Shown: positions 1 through 7,876, numbered from the stretch's first letter. The stretch: 64,000 nt of DNA from Fibrobacter sp. UWH4 (GCF_900142475.1 NZ_FRAY01000005.1:310001-374000); one strand, 5' to 3'. Notes: generated from the sequence alone by a model not told the origin. Numbers and translations: made by a program.

Positions 1-271
1 TGGAACGGATCGCTACATCGGGCTCGTTCTTGATAGTCTCAGCAATAGTTGTAGAGATAGCGCGTTCGAGTTTGTCGCCTTTTAAATCGTCATCTTCGCG
101 GAGGCCTTCTAAAATCGCATGCGCGGGGCTTTCCGCCTGCACTACCGAACTTCCTAAATCCTGTACAAAATCTTGGGCTGAATCCTGTTCTGTAATTTGT
201 GCAAAAGAAGAGTGAAGGAAGCCCCCTAGAAGGAGGCTCCCCATGGCAGCCCTAATGAGGCTAATCTTCAT
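1..271 (-). CDS. TonB-dependent receptor, N-terminal part (runs off window)
   Basis: The ATG at 271 opens a frame that runs off the left edge (90 codons visible). It begins with a signal peptide (MKISLIRAAMGSLLLGG, cleavage near SSFA-Q). Residues ~60-90 (LERAISTTIAETIKNEPDVAIRS) look like the start of a TonB plug domain of the ZnuD type, where the next residues normally read like RPVIRGL. The start overlaps the stop of the upstream His-rich lipoprotein by 11 bp, so the two are probably translated together. Its place at the end of a zinc-uptake gene run suggests an outer-membrane zinc receptor. This is inferred, because the barrel is outside the window. Confidence 0.7.
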   Translation of the reverse strand, partial: MKISLIRAAMGSLLLGGFLHSSFAQITEQDSAQDFVQDLGSSVVQAESPAHAILEGLREDDDLKGDKLERAISTTIAETIKNEPDVAIRS

Positions 272-845
272 GTTCGTGCTCGTGTTCATGATCGTGGTGT
301 TCATGGTCGTGATCATGATCTTCGTCTTCATCCTCGTCGTGGTGATGTTCATGGAACGGGCATTCCTCGGCGTCCAAAGCCTTATCTACGACAACGCGGA
401 TTGCAGGCGTGCGAGCGTCGGCATGGTCGTGATGGTTCACCTTCAGAATCAAAGTCGTTTCGCCTTCCTTGACACCCTTCAGGTGGAAACCCCAGCTGCC
501 GCAGGAGTGTACGTCAAGAATTTTTTCGTCGGCGATTTCCCAGGCGAGGGAATGTTCGTCATCTGTCGGGGGCTCCACTTCTTTCTTGTTGTCGTCAAGA
601 AACTTCACGTGGATATGTTCGCTCATGCAGTTTGCGTTCACGTGCATCACTTCGATGGAAGAATCGGCCTTGCCGCGGTAAACGCTGTAGGCAAGCTGCC
701 AGTCGCCCCAATAAAGGTTCCAGCCTTCGGCTTCAAAATGTTCGTGCTGGTCGGTAGAGGCGCTGTTGCTGTCGCCGCAGGCGGCAAAGAATACGCTGAG
801 GATGATGCCAAAAATGGCAAAGGAAAGGGTTTGGATCAGTTTCAT
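261..845 (-). CDS. His/Asp-rich lipoprotein, probable zinc binder
   Basis: 194-aa lipoprotein. The signal peptide ends in the lipobox FFAAC (Cys21). The middle part contains conserved-looking Cys, His and Trp residues (NANCMSEHIHV, DVHSCGSWGFHL). The last ~35 residues are almost only His, Asp and Glu, as in metal-scavenging tails. The ATG at 845 is chosen because a lipoprotein signal follows directly and a purine-rich stretch precedes it; an upstream in-frame start would add 38 non-signal residues. It overlaps the downstream TonB-dependent receptor start. Binding and handing over Zn2+ in the periplasm is inferred from composition and neighbours. No named family was recognised. Confidence 0.8.
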   Translation of the reverse strand: MKLIQTLSFAIFGIILSVFFAACGDSNSASTDQHEHFEAEGWNLYWGDWQLAYSVYRGKADSSIEVMHVNANCMSEHIHVKFLDDNKKEVEPPTDDEHSLAWEIADEKILDVHSCGSWGFHLKGVKEGETTLILKVNHHDHADARTPAIRVVVDKALDAEECPFHEHHHDEDEDEDHDHDHEHHDHEHEHEHED

Positions 846-901
846 GTTTCTCTCGTTTAATCGGCCGTCATAATGGACGGCTTTTGTGTACAACAATCCT
901 A

Positions 902-952
902 TCCGCGAAAAATTTTGCGGACAATACTCCAAAACACCTGGCGATTTTTCGC
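902..952. promoter_or_regulatory. Inverted repeats upstream of the His-rich lipoprotein, possible Zur sites
   Basis: The interval between the lipoprotein start and the preceding gene holds a near-palindrome at about 902-921 (TCCGCGAAAA / ATTTTGCGGA) and a second one at about 944-955 (GCGA-TTTT-TCGC). Both contain the TTTGCG/CGCAAA-like half-sites seen in the perfect palindrome in front of the Zur-like gene at 5360-5378. They could place the lipoprotein and receptor under the same repressor. A transcription-termination role for the first repeat is the main alternative. Confidence 0.35.
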
Positions 953-993
953 AAGGCAAAAAAGCAGGATATTGCGGTTAAGGTTTTAACGGA

Positions 994-1260
994 TTATGCG
1001 GAGAGGGCGGGAGGGGCGCGTGGCCTCGAAAAATGAAAACGCGGGTTTGTTCTAAAAATGCGAATTTCACTTACCAGTTCGCCGATAACCACCAAAATTA
1101 CAGCGACATCCGCGGTGCCGCTTGCAACGTCAAGACCATTCTGCACCAGCGCACAGACTGGGCAATCGTCATGCTCGTCAAAGTCATCGTGATGGTGCTG
1201 GGCAATAGAGAGTAGGCCCGCTACCACGAAAGCGACGATTATGGTCTTCAAGAACTTCAC
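994..1260 (-). CDS. Small Cys/His membrane protein of the zinc locus
   Basis: About 88 aa. A hydrophobic N-terminal segment (IIVAFVVAGLLSIAQ) is followed by a metal-ligand cluster HHHDDFDEHDDCPVC and a second hydrophobic segment (VAVILVVIGELV). The GTG at 1260 is preferred because GGA lies 7 nt upstream; a TTG at 1272 is the alternative start. A similarly built protein, with different sequence, sits at 4643-4909 next to the Zur-like gene, so this seems to be a recurring class in the locus. A role in metal sensing or delivery at the membrane is inferred. The CPVC spacing recalls DUF2946-type proteins, but the match is weak. Confidence 0.6.
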   Translation of the reverse strand: MKFLKTIIVAFVVAGLLSIAQHHHDDFDEHDDCPVCALVQNGLDVASGTADVAVILVVIGELVSEIRIFRTNPRFHFSRPRAPPALSA

Positions 1261-1289
1261 TAAAAAATCCAATAATTAAAATAACGGAA

Positions 1290-1724
1290 TTACTTTTCGG
1301 TCTGCATTTCAGCGTTGCGGATGATGGGAAAACCTCCGCCCCCTTCATCGCTTTCAAAATCGAAGTCGCCCGTAATCGTGATGATGGCTCCTTCGGCGGG
1401 GTATTCCTTGGGAAATTCTCGCGGTTTTGCAAGTTCAAAGGCGAGCCCCTGCGAACAACAGGCGAGAGCGTCTTGAATCACGCAACCGTAAAAACGCCGT
1501 TCCATTTCCTCGTCGTAATAGCTCGAAAAGATTCCCTTCATCTTGATATGCTTTCCGAGATACTTGCTTGGGTACATGACCATTTGGTAAACTTGCCCAT
1601 AGACCATGGTCCCGCTCATGCGGGAAATGTCAATGTCGTATTTCTCTTTACCGCCGGGTTCCTTTGCAAACAAGGCCGCAAAGGCAAGCAGAACTGCAAG
1701 AACTACTTTGAACAACTTAAGCAC
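1290..1724 (-). CDS. Secreted OB-fold-like protein of the zinc locus
   Basis: 144 aa with a cleavable signal peptide (LKLFKVVLAVLLAFAALFA). The mature part contains YGQVYQMVMYPSKYLGKHIKMKG and CCSQGLAFEL, a layout seen in small periplasmic proteins encoded beside zinc ABC transporters; the compact beta-rich region looks OB-fold-like. The GTG start overlaps the end of znuB by 8 bp, which indicates translational coupling. Two adjacent Cys residues (ACCSQG) could bind metal. Its biochemical function is not known to me; membership in the zinc operon is the firmest statement. Confidence 0.7.
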   Translation of the reverse strand: MLKLFKVVLAVLLAFAALFAKEPGGKEKYDIDISRMSGTMVYGQVYQMVMYPSKYLGKHIKMKGIFSSYYDEEMERRFYGCVIQDALACCSQGLAFELAKPREFPKEYPAEGAIITITGDFDFESDEGGGGFPIIRNAEMQTEK

Positions 1725-2568
1725 CTCTGCCTTGAATCAGGCTGATCGAATAGAAGAGACCAAAAGCCACAATGTCTGCCGCCACAATGGTAGAACCTAC
1801 GGGAGTCCCCGCAAGAATCGCGACGACGATTCCGATAAGCGAGCACACGACCGAGATGATGGCCGATGCAACCGTTACCGCGAAGAAACTCTTGAAAACG
1901 CGCATGGCCGAAAGCGACGGGAGCACCACTAGGGCCGACACCAGGAGGGCGCCCACCAGGTTCATGGCAAGAACGATGATGACGGCCACGATGACAGCGA
2001 TCAGCAAATTGAAAATCGTCGTGTTGACGCCGGTCGCCTGCGCGAAATTTTCGTCGAAGGTGATGGCGAAAATCTTGTGGTAGAAAAGAATGAATACGGC
2101 GAGGACTGCAATCGAGAGTGCGGCGCACAGGTAGACTTCTTCTACCCGGAGTGTCAAAATAGAAGTAGAGCCGAAAAGCGTCGTGCAAACGTCACCTGAA
2201 ATATTCGCCGAAGTCGAGAAAATGTTCATCAATAGATAACCGATGGCAAGGGCTCCGACCGAAACCATGGCAATGGCGGCATCTCCCTTGATGCGGGCAT
2301 TTTTCCCTGTACACAACAAGAGTACTGCCACCGCGACCGTCACCGGCAAGATGAGCAGCATGTTGTTCGTAATCTTGAGTACCGCTGCAATAGAGAGCGC
2401 TCCGAAGGCGACATGCGAAAGGCCGTCACCGATGTAGGAGTAACGCTTGAGCACCAAGGTCACGCCCAGGAGCGACGAACAGAGCGATACGAGAACGCCC
2501 ACGATAATCGCGTAGCGAACGAAAGGGAAATCCAAGTAGAACGAAAGTTTTTCTATAAGTTCCGGCAT
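1717..2568 (-). CDS. znuB: Zinc ABC transporter permease (ZnuB-like)
   Basis: 283-aa integral membrane protein, the usual length for ABC-3 family permeases, with about eight hydrophobic segments. Family features include the N-terminal FPFVRYAIIVGVLVSLCSSLLG, the region SYIGDGLSHVAFGA and the late segment MNLVGALLVSALVVLPSLSA, which matches the conserved VGALLV..LLVLPA region of ZnuB/MntB permeases. It lies between the ATPase gene and the periplasmic OB-fold-like gene, all on the minus strand. No clear Shine-Dalgarno precedes the ATG. Zinc rather than manganese is inferred from the Zur-like gene and the His-rich binding protein. Confidence 0.9.
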   Translation of the reverse strand: MPELIEKLSFYLDFPFVRYAIIVGVLVSLCSSLLGVTLVLKRYSYIGDGLSHVAFGALSIAAVLKITNNMLLILPVTVAVAVLLLCTGKNARIKGDAAIAMVSVGALAIGYLLMNIFSTSANISGDVCTTLFGSTSILTLRVEEVYLCAALSIAVLAVFILFYHKIFAITFDENFAQATGVNTTIFNLLIAVIVAVIIVLAMNLVGALLVSALVVLPSLSAMRVFKSFFAVTVASAIISVVCSLIGIVVAILAGTPVGSTIVAADIVAFGLFYSISLIQGRGA

Positions 2569-2636
2569 AAAGGTTTGGGGTCGCGCTTACAGCGCTTTGA
2601 GGTATGAGGTTTGAGGACGTCGCGACATGAATCTTT

Positions 2637-3377
2637 TCATTTTTCTTTAGTTGAAATTTTGTTGAAGTCCAGCACGCGGGTGGCATCGTCGAGGGCAGTG
2701 TCTACATCGTGAGTGACCATGACGACGGTCATTCCCTTCTGGTGCAGTTCCTCGATGATGCGGTACATCGTTTCAGTAGATTCCGGATCGAGGCCTGTCA
2801 CCGGTTCGTCGAGAAGCAACAGCCGCTCGGCGGCGCACAGGGCCCTCGCTAAAAGCACGCGCTGCTTTTGGCCCCCCGAAAGCTCACGGAAGCAAGATTT
2901 TGCGAGGCTTTCGGTACGGGTTAGCGCCATGCATTCCATGGCGCGATCCCGGTGCGCCTTCCTGTAGAAGGGCAGCAAGCGGTGCTTTCCTTGGAATGCC
3001 GACAGCACGATTTCTTCGACGGAGGCCGGGAAATCTTTCTGCACGATCGTCATTTGCGGCAGATAGCCGATTTGATTTCGGCTTAAGCTGTCGCAAAGTT
3101 CGATGACTCCTGATTTCGGCTTCAACAGCCCCGCGATACCCCTCAAGAAAGTCGTCTTTCCGGAACCGTTGCGCCCCACGATGCACAGGTAGTCACCTGC
3201 GTTTATATCGTAGTCCAGATCGCGTACCAGGTCCTTGCTCCCGTATCCGAGAGTCAGTTGCCGACACTTGAGCAACGAGGTATGGGCAGTGAGCTCGGTC
3301 GCCCTATCGCTTTCGCTCCAGGGCTCCCTTTGAGAATTTTGGCTAAGATTTTTTTTCTGTATATCTTCACTATTCAT
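2637..3377 (-). CDS. znuC: Zinc ABC transporter ATPase (ZnuC-like)
   Basis: 246-aa ABC ATPase with Walker A GRNGSGKTT, Q-loop region YLPQM, signature LSGGQKQR, Walker B RLLLLDEP and switch His in VMVTHDV. It energises the permease encoded just downstream. The first ~35 residues (MNSEDIQKK...TAHTS) are not typical of the family and come from a low-complexity stretch, so translation may really start at the TTG of LLKCRQLTLGYG. The 68-bp gap to znuB contains a TGAGGT-type short repeat like those at 35.4 and 36.3 kb. Confidence 0.9.
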   Translation of the reverse strand: MNSEDIQKKNLSQNSQREPWSESDRATELTAHTSLLKCRQLTLGYGSKDLVRDLDYDINAGDYLCIVGRNGSGKTTFLRGIAGLLKPKSGVIELCDSLSRNQIGYLPQMTIVQKDFPASVEEIVLSAFQGKHRLLPFYRKAHRDRAMECMALTRTESLAKSCFRELSGGQKQRVLLARALCAAERLLLLDEPVTGLDPESTETMYRIIEELHQKGMTVVMVTHDVDTALDDATRVLDFNKISTKEK

Positions 3378-3431
3378 TATTCATTCTCAATTTTTAATTT
3401 TCATCGCTCACTACTCGTCACCCATTCCGCA

Positions 3432-4562
3432 CTATTTAATTGCTTTCTTCAAAACTTCCAAATTTGATTGCATCATGCTCAGATAGTCTGTGCCAGATTG
3501 CATCTGCGCATCCGTCACCGACTGCATCGAATTCAGCGTCAGCACAGGCGTTTCCTTCGATTTTTTGCTGGCGTCGAGAATCGCACGGGCAATTTTTCCG
3601 TTGCTTCCGTCAATCGTGAAAATCGCGGGGAGCGCAAGCGAATCCATCTTGCCGGCCAAGAAGGCTACCGTCTCGAAGCTCGCTTCGCTTTCGGCGGAAC
3701 AGCCAACAAACGCGGCAAAATACTTAATGCCGTAATCATCCACCAGATAGCGAAACGGGAATCGGTCGCCAAACAAAATGGTCTTGAAATGGGCACTGTC
3801 TGTTGCTGCGCGGTACTGGGCGTCCAGGGCGCTAATCTTTGCGATGTAAAGGCCCGCATTCATGTGGTATTCCGTAGCGTGCGCCGTGTCTACTTTCGAG
3901 AGGGCATCGGCAAGGTTCATCACCAGGAGTTCTGCATTTTTCAGCGAGAGCCAAATGTGTTCGTCGTTCTCGGCTTCTTCGTGGTGATGGTGCTCGTCTT
4001 CGTGTGCCTCGGCATGCTCGTGATGCCCGTCTTCATGTTCTTCTGCATGTTCGTGATGGTCATGATTCTCGTGAACTTCAGCGTGTTCATGATGATCCTC
4101 GGTCCCTGAGCTTGCCGAAGGGTCGCCGTGTTCATGGTGGTGTTCCTCTTCGGCCTGCATGCCTTCCACGACTTCTTCTTCCTTGACGCGGTCGCCTAAA
4201 GCTTCCATCAGGTTCACCTGCACGCGGCCTTCCTTCGGCGTTGCTTTCAGTGCCTTCTCGATCCATTCATCCGATTCACCGCCTACGTATACCACCATGT
4301 CGGCGCTTGCGATCGCTGCGATATCCTGTGCCGAGGGCTTGTAGCTGTGCAAGTCGGTGCCTTTCTTGATAAGCAATTTCAGGTTCACTGCGTCCAGACG
4401 GTCTCCGAGGACGTTCTTCAGCCAGTCATACTGCGGATAGATAGTCGCGACAATAGAAACTTTCTTTTGTGCGGGGGCTTTTTCGTTCGATTCCGCGCTG
4501 CAGGCGACAAACATCAGCGCCGTCGCCAAAACAAACATTGCAAATGCTGCAAATTTCTTCAT
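3432..4562 (-). CDS. znuA: Zinc-binding lipoprotein of ABC transporter (ZnuA-like)
   Basis: 376-aa substrate-binding lipoprotein (lipobox FVAC, Cys21) of the cluster A-I family: VSIVATIYPQYDWLKNVLGD at the N-terminus, LHSYKPSAQDI as the first metal-ligand region, DEHIWLSLKNA as the second, and FGDRFPFRYLVDDYGI as the third. The ~80-residue loop around residues 120-200 is extremely rich in His and Glu, as in zinc-specific ZnuA. The ATG at 4562 has AAAGGA upstream and is followed directly by the signal peptide. Within the His loop, ten residues (DPSASSGTED) are encoded by a palindromic repeat-like DNA segment at 4101-4124. Confidence 0.93.
   Translation of the reverse strand: MKKFAAFAMFVLATALMFVACSAESNEKAPAQKKVSIVATIYPQYDWLKNVLGDRLDAVNLKLLIKKGTDLHSYKPSAQDIAAIASADMVVYVGGESDEWIEKALKATPKEGRVQVNLMEALGDRVKEEEVVEGMQAEEEHHHEHGDPSASSGTEDHHEHAEVHENHDHHEHAEEHEDGHHEHAEAHEDEHHHHEEAENDEHIWLSLKNAELLVMNLADALSKVDTAHATEYHMNAGLYIAKISALDAQYRAATDSAHFKTILFGDRFPFRYLVDDYGIKYFAAFVGCSAESEASFETVAFLAGKMDSLALPAIFTIDGSNGKIARAILDASKKSKETPVLTLNSMQSVTDAQMQSGTDYLSMMQSNLEVLKKAIK
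4101..4124. repeat. Palindromic repeat element inside znuA
   Basis: The segment reads GGTCCCTGAGCTTGCCGAAG followed by GGTC, an imperfect inverted repeat with CCCT and AGGG arms. A close relative lies at 29039-29063 inside the NagZ-like gene, where it encodes a similar Ser/Gly/Thr-rich peptide (STSSGTS). Both are in frame and both fall in a low-structure part of a lipoprotein. Confidence 0.55.
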
Positions 4563-4642
4563 AATAAGTCCTTTGCCCAATCGGGCCAAAATTTGAATTG
4601 ATGCTTTATTCTCCGTGGCACTTGTCGTGCCCAGTGCGCCAA

Positions 4643-4909
4643 TCAATTCAGTAGCAGGACTTTTTGCGATACGAGAGTTGTCGACGGCGCGACTGCCGCC
4701 TTGAAGCAAACTAATTTGAAATAGAAGAACCGTAAAGCAAGTTCAAACGGCGCTACCACCAGTTCCATGCAGACTGAAATCAGTTCCAGGCAACGGTGGA
4801 TGTGGTGACACACGTGGCAGTGATCGCCGTGGCAATGGTGTTCCAGATGTTTGGCCACGTAGAGCGATGCTAAAAATACCAGCAACTTGTCGAAGAGTGC
4901 TTTAACCAT
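4643..4909 (-). CDS. Small His/Cys-rich membrane protein
   Basis: 88 aa. A hydrophobic N-terminus (MVKALFDKLLVFLASLYVA) is followed by HLEHHCHGDHCHVCHHIHRC, a dense cluster of His and Cys ligands, and then by hydrophobic stretches. The ATG at 4909 overlaps the 3' end of the Zur-like gene by 8 bp, so the two are probably co-translated. It mirrors the 994-1260 protein in layout. A metal-sensing, chaperone or storage role at the membrane is inferred; no named family is recognised. Confidence 0.65.
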   Translation of the reverse strand: MVKALFDKLLVFLASLYVAKHLEHHCHGDHCHVCHHIHRCLELISVCMELVVAPFELALRFFYFKLVCFKAAVAPSTTLVSQKVLLLN

Positions 4910-5294
4910 GACGCCTCCGCGAACAACCGGAGCAGCGGCCAAGCAACACGGACTGTTGCTGGTCCAGTTCGAATCCGCTGCGTTGCACCGAAAGCTGCAA
5001 CACCTTGAGGGCGGGGCCTTCTAGGTGAAAGAACTTGCCGCATTCCTTACACACGAGGTGCATCTTTTCTTCGCACTGGCCTGGACCCGTGTAGCGGTAG
5101 CGCAACTCGTTGTTGTCATCGGCCCCGACAATCTGCACGATTCCCGCCTTTTCCATGCGGGACAGGTTCCTGTAAATGGTACTCAGTGAAACTTCGGGCA
5201 AACTTTTGGCAATTTCGGACGCCTTGAAAATCCGGTCGGGATTCTCGGCCATGTAGTCCGTGATTTTTTGCCTTGTTTGCGTCTTGTATTCCAT
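4902..5294 (-). CDS. zur: Fur-family regulator, probably zinc-responsive (Zur-like)
   Basis: 130 aa, close to the usual Fur/Zur size. The N-terminal winged helix includes RIFKASEIAKSLPEVSLSTIYRNLSRMEKAGIV; the C-terminal part has HLVCKECGKFFHLE with the CxxC zinc site and a second CSGC near the end. The HHHDH-like sensory motif of iron Fur is not seen, which favours a zinc-type member. The ATG at 5294 has GAGGA upstream; a longer in-frame start at 5417 would add 41 residues that do not look like Fur. It is the first gene of the zinc locus, with a palindromic operator candidate 66-84 bp upstream. Confidence 0.88.
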   Translation of the reverse strand: MEYKTQTRQKITDYMAENPDRIFKASEIAKSLPEVSLSTIYRNLSRMEKAGIVQIVGADDNNELRYRYTGPGQCEEKMHLVCKECGKFFHLEGPALKVLQLSVQRSGFELDQQQSVLLGRCSGCSRRRHG

Positions 5295-5359
5295 TTTTCC
5301 TCGTTTTTCGCAAATTTTCGCCGTTTGGAGGGCGCTCGATGCGTCTTGCACCGGATGAA

Positions 5360-5378
5360 TTTGCGAATCGTTCGCAAA
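5360..5378. promoter_or_regulatory. Perfect palindrome, candidate Zur operator
   Basis: TTTGCGAATCGTTCGCAAA has 8-bp arms around a 3-bp centre with no mismatch. It lies upstream of the Zur-like gene at the head of the zinc locus. AT-rich half-site-like sequences continue to about 5420 (TTTCGCAAG, TTTGCAAAT). Autoregulation by Zur is the natural reading. Confidence 0.6.
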
Positions 5379-5492
5379 ATATAGTAAAATTTCGCAAGAT
5401 TTGCTACTCATTTGCAAATTGTGAGCTTTTTTCTGCGAAATGGGGCTGCGTACAGGCCAAACGGGCTGCTCCCCTCACACCCCACACCTCTC

Positions 5493-5508
5493 TGTGACTT
5501 GCGTCACA
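5493..5508. promoter_or_regulatory. CRP/FNR-type site upstream of the TIGR02147 regulator
   Basis: TGTGACTTGCGTCACA is a perfect TGTGA-N6-TCACA dyad, the consensus of CRP-family sites in other bacteria. It lies about 100 bp before the ATG at 5609. Whether a CRP-family protein binds it here is inferred. Confidence 0.4.
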
Positions 5509-5608
5509 ATCCGCTTGGATAAAACATCCATGCGAAATTCACACTGGGTATATGTTTCTTTACCTGCAAAGTCTATTTTATTTATGTAAATATACGGGTA
5601 AAATAATT

Positions 5609-6472
5609 ATGGTTACGTTTTCTGACATATCGGATTACCGCGACTTCTTGAAGGAGTACTACGACCGCAGGAAGGCTGAGATGCCTTTCTACTCGTACCG
5701 TATGATGGGGGACAAGCTGGGGTTGGATTCCAGCTACCTTTACCGCGTGCTGCAGAAGAAGCAGCACCTCCCGGCTCATGCGCTCCCTGCCGCGAAAGAA
5801 ATCCTGAATCTGTCCGGTCGCGAGGCCGAATACTTTGACCTGCTGTTCTCTGCCGCTGTAACCAAGGACAAGAACAAGCGCGAGGAACTGATGGCGAAGG
5901 CCCTCGATTTGAGGGACGTGGACCGCCACAGTCTGCAGGCAGCCGAACTCAAGCTGCTCGAAAACTGGTGGATTCCCGCCGTGCGCGCCTACCTGGAACT
6001 GAACGGTGGCGTGGTGAATGTCAAGCAGATTTCGCGCGATATCTGTCCCCCGATTACCGAGGAACAGGCAAAAGAAGCGATTGACACCTTGCTCGAAGTG
6101 GGCCTGGTGAAGAAAATGGCGTCGGGTAAACTGGCGCTGACGGATGCTCACTTGACTGTGGGTGGCCCCGAAAAGAAACAGGCCGTGCGTCATTTCCAGA
6201 AAGAAGTGCTTTCTTTGGCTAGTAATGCGCTTGACAATATTCCTGTGGACGAAAGAAATATTTCTACACTTACATTGTCCGTTGATCAGGCTTGCTTCGA
6301 TGACTTGGGAGAAATGCTTAGGGAATTTAGGCGTCTGGTCCAGAAGAGGGTGGATGGTGCCAAGAATTCCGACCGGGTGATGCAGCTTTCGATGGCGTTC
6401 TATCCGATAGCGCGAAAGGGCGGTGTCCGTACCGTTGATTCTGTGGAGGGCGACAAAAGGGAGTCCAAATGA
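5609..6472 (+). CDS. TIGR02147-family protein (Fibrobacter-type regulator)
   Basis: 287 aa. The N-terminus FSDISDYRDFLKEYYDRRK and DKLGLDSSYLYRVLQKKQHLP match the TIGR02147 family typical of Fibrobacter, which carries a helix-turn-helix-like N-terminal part and a helical C-terminal part. The ATG at 5609 fits the family start; an upstream ATG at 5552 would add 19 residues. Its stop overlaps the start of the next lipoprotein as ATGA, indicating translational coupling. Regulation of the adjacent lipoprotein or of nearby polysaccharide genes is inferred from position only. A CRP-type palindrome lies upstream. Confidence 0.85.
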   Translation: MVTFSDISDYRDFLKEYYDRRKAEMPFYSYRMMGDKLGLDSSYLYRVLQKKQHLPAHALPAAKEILNLSGREAEYFDLLFSAAVTKDKNKREELMAKALDLRDVDRHSLQAAELKLLENWWIPAVRAYLELNGGVVNVKQISRDICPPITEEQAKEAIDTLLEVGLVKKMASGKLALTDAHLTVGGPEKKQAVRHFQKEVLSLASNALDNIPVDERNISTLTLSVDQACFDDLGEMLREFRRLVQKRVDGAKNSDRVMQLSMAFYPIARKGGVRTVDSVEGDKRESK

Positions 6473-7800
6473 AGAAGTGGGTGTGGCATATAGGTTTGAC
6501 TGCTGCGATGGGTGCGCTCATTGCGGCGTGTACGGCCGGCAAGGATACGGCTGGTTCTTCGCTTGAAACGGAGAACTCGGTCGCGGTCGTGCTTACGGTG
6601 CAGAAGGGCGATGGGACGCCTGCTGCCCGTACTAGGGTTTTTGTGCGTCCTTCCGATTTCTTGGCGGGCGCGAATAGCCTTACTTTGAGTGATGAATCCG
6701 ATAATCTCGAATCTCCGGTGGTCGAAACTGATTCTGCGGCAGGTATCCTGAACGCCGAAACCGACGACCAGGGCCGGTTGAACCTCCCGAGACTGAAACC
6801 GGGTAGCTATACGATTGAGGCGCGCGAAAATACCCTCAAGGATTTCAAGCGTGTCGAGGTGACCGACAGTTCTCTGGATTCTGTTTCCCTCAAGGTGGCG
6901 GCGACGGGCTCGATGTCCGGTCAGGTGTATCTGCCCGAAGATGTCCGCTCTGTAACCGTGGGTATCCAGGGGCTTGATTACTTTGTTCAAACTGACTCGC
7001 TGGGCAACTTTGTCTTTGAAAACTTGCCGGCGGGTAATTTCAGCGTGGTGGGCTTTGTCTATAGCACCTACGAGGTTGCCGGTCTTGACGGGACCATTTC
7101 GTCTTACGACAGCTTCTTGCCGGTGGGCGCCCGCACGGTTCACGTGTCTTCCGAAAAGTCTTCCGAGAACGTGAAGATTGGCATCGCGGCCGATACGGTT
7201 TCGAAGGATACGGTTCCGAAGGATTCCGTGGTCGAGGATACGGTCGATGTTTATCCGGTGGTGTTGTTCGAAGACTTCGAGGACAGTACCTACGGCTGGT
7301 ACACGACTGTTTCTCGGTACGCTAGCGCCAAGCTTGGCACTGATTCGGCCGGGCTCGATCGCGAAGGGCTGGCGGCGCACTTTGTATATACCAATGACTC
7401 CAACTACAACTGGGTATTGATGGGCAAGCCGCTCCGTGGAGTGACAGACCTTTCGGAACTTGATTCCGTTGTGTTCTGGGCTCGCGGCAGCGGGGCGCGT
7501 GAAGATTCGACGCAGTGGATTAGCTTCTCGTTCGACGTGCAGATGGACAGTGTCGATTTGGAAATGAACGGCTACGAAAACGGCAAGGCGTGGGTGCACA
7601 TGACGCTCGATACCGCCTGGACCCGCTATGTGGTGACCCCGGAAGATGTTGCCGATACGGTGAGAATCGGGGGCAACATCGGTTGGGAAAAAGTCAAGGA
7701 TCACGTGACCAACCTGAACATCTTTGGCGGTGGCGTTGGTGGCCCGTTTGAAATCTGGGTCGATGACATCACCATCTACGGTGTCAAGGACGTCGATTAG
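6469..7800 (+). CDS. Lipoprotein with carboxypeptidase-regulatory-like and carbohydrate-binding-like domains
   Basis: 443 aa. Lipobox IAAC (Cys21). Residues ~38-135 look like a repeated beta-sandwich with ...GRLNLPRLKPGSYTIEA, and ~145-225 contain GNFVFENLPAGNFSVVGF, both typical of carboxypeptidase-regulatory-like folds. The C-terminal ~190 residues (VVLFEDFEDSTYGWY ... FEIWVDDITIYGV) resemble CBM11/CIA30-type jelly rolls. A short repetitive linker (DTVSKDTVPKDSVVEDTV) joins them. The start overlaps the upstream regulator gene by 4 bp. A surface role in polysaccharide binding or sensing is inferred. Confidence 0.75.
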   Translation: MKKWVWHIGLTAAMGALIAACTAGKDTAGSSLETENSVAVVLTVQKGDGTPAARTRVFVRPSDFLAGANSLTLSDESDNLESPVVETDSAAGILNAETDDQGRLNLPRLKPGSYTIEARENTLKDFKRVEVTDSSLDSVSLKVAATGSMSGQVYLPEDVRSVTVGIQGLDYFVQTDSLGNFVFENLPAGNFSVVGFVYSTYEVAGLDGTISSYDSFLPVGARTVHVSSEKSSENVKIGIAADTVSKDTVPKDSVVEDTVDVYPVVLFEDFEDSTYGWYTTVSRYASAKLGTDSAGLDREGLAAHFVYTNDSNYNWVLMGKPLRGVTDLSELDSVVFWARGSGAREDSTQWISFSFDVQMDSVDLEMNGYENGKAWVHMTLDTAWTRYVVTPEDVADTVRIGGNIGWEKVKDHVTNLNIFGGGVGGPFEIWVDDITIYGVKDVD

Positions 7801-7823
7801 TTAAATCCTGAATTTTGAAGGCG

Positions 7824-7849
7824 AGCCCCGTGCAGAACGGGGCTTTTTC
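7824..7849 (+). terminator. Rho-independent terminator
   Basis: A 7-bp stem AGCCCCG / CGGGGCT with loop TGCAGAA is followed by a run of T. It closes the regulator/lipoprotein unit before the GH43 gene. Confidence 0.85.
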
Positions 7850-7854
7850 TGTAT

Positions 7855-7876
7855 CCTATGGACAATATGTCAATGG
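7855..7876. promoter_or_regulatory. Possible shared operator upstream of GH43
   Basis: CCTATGGACAATATGTCAA contains the dyad GACA-ATA-TGTC. Read on the minus strand it closely matches the plus-strand sequence at 12647-12667 in front of the CE6 esterase gene. The two genes act on xylan, so a common regulator is possible. Confidence 0.35.

Noticed and set aside
30-215. 61-codon plus-strand frame at the window start
   Set aside because: It lies opposite the TonB-dependent receptor N-terminus, which has a signal peptide and a family match.
243-860. 205-codon plus-strand frame opposite the His-rich lipoprotein
   Set aside because: It is the antisense of GAC/CAT codon repeats, low complexity and without family features.
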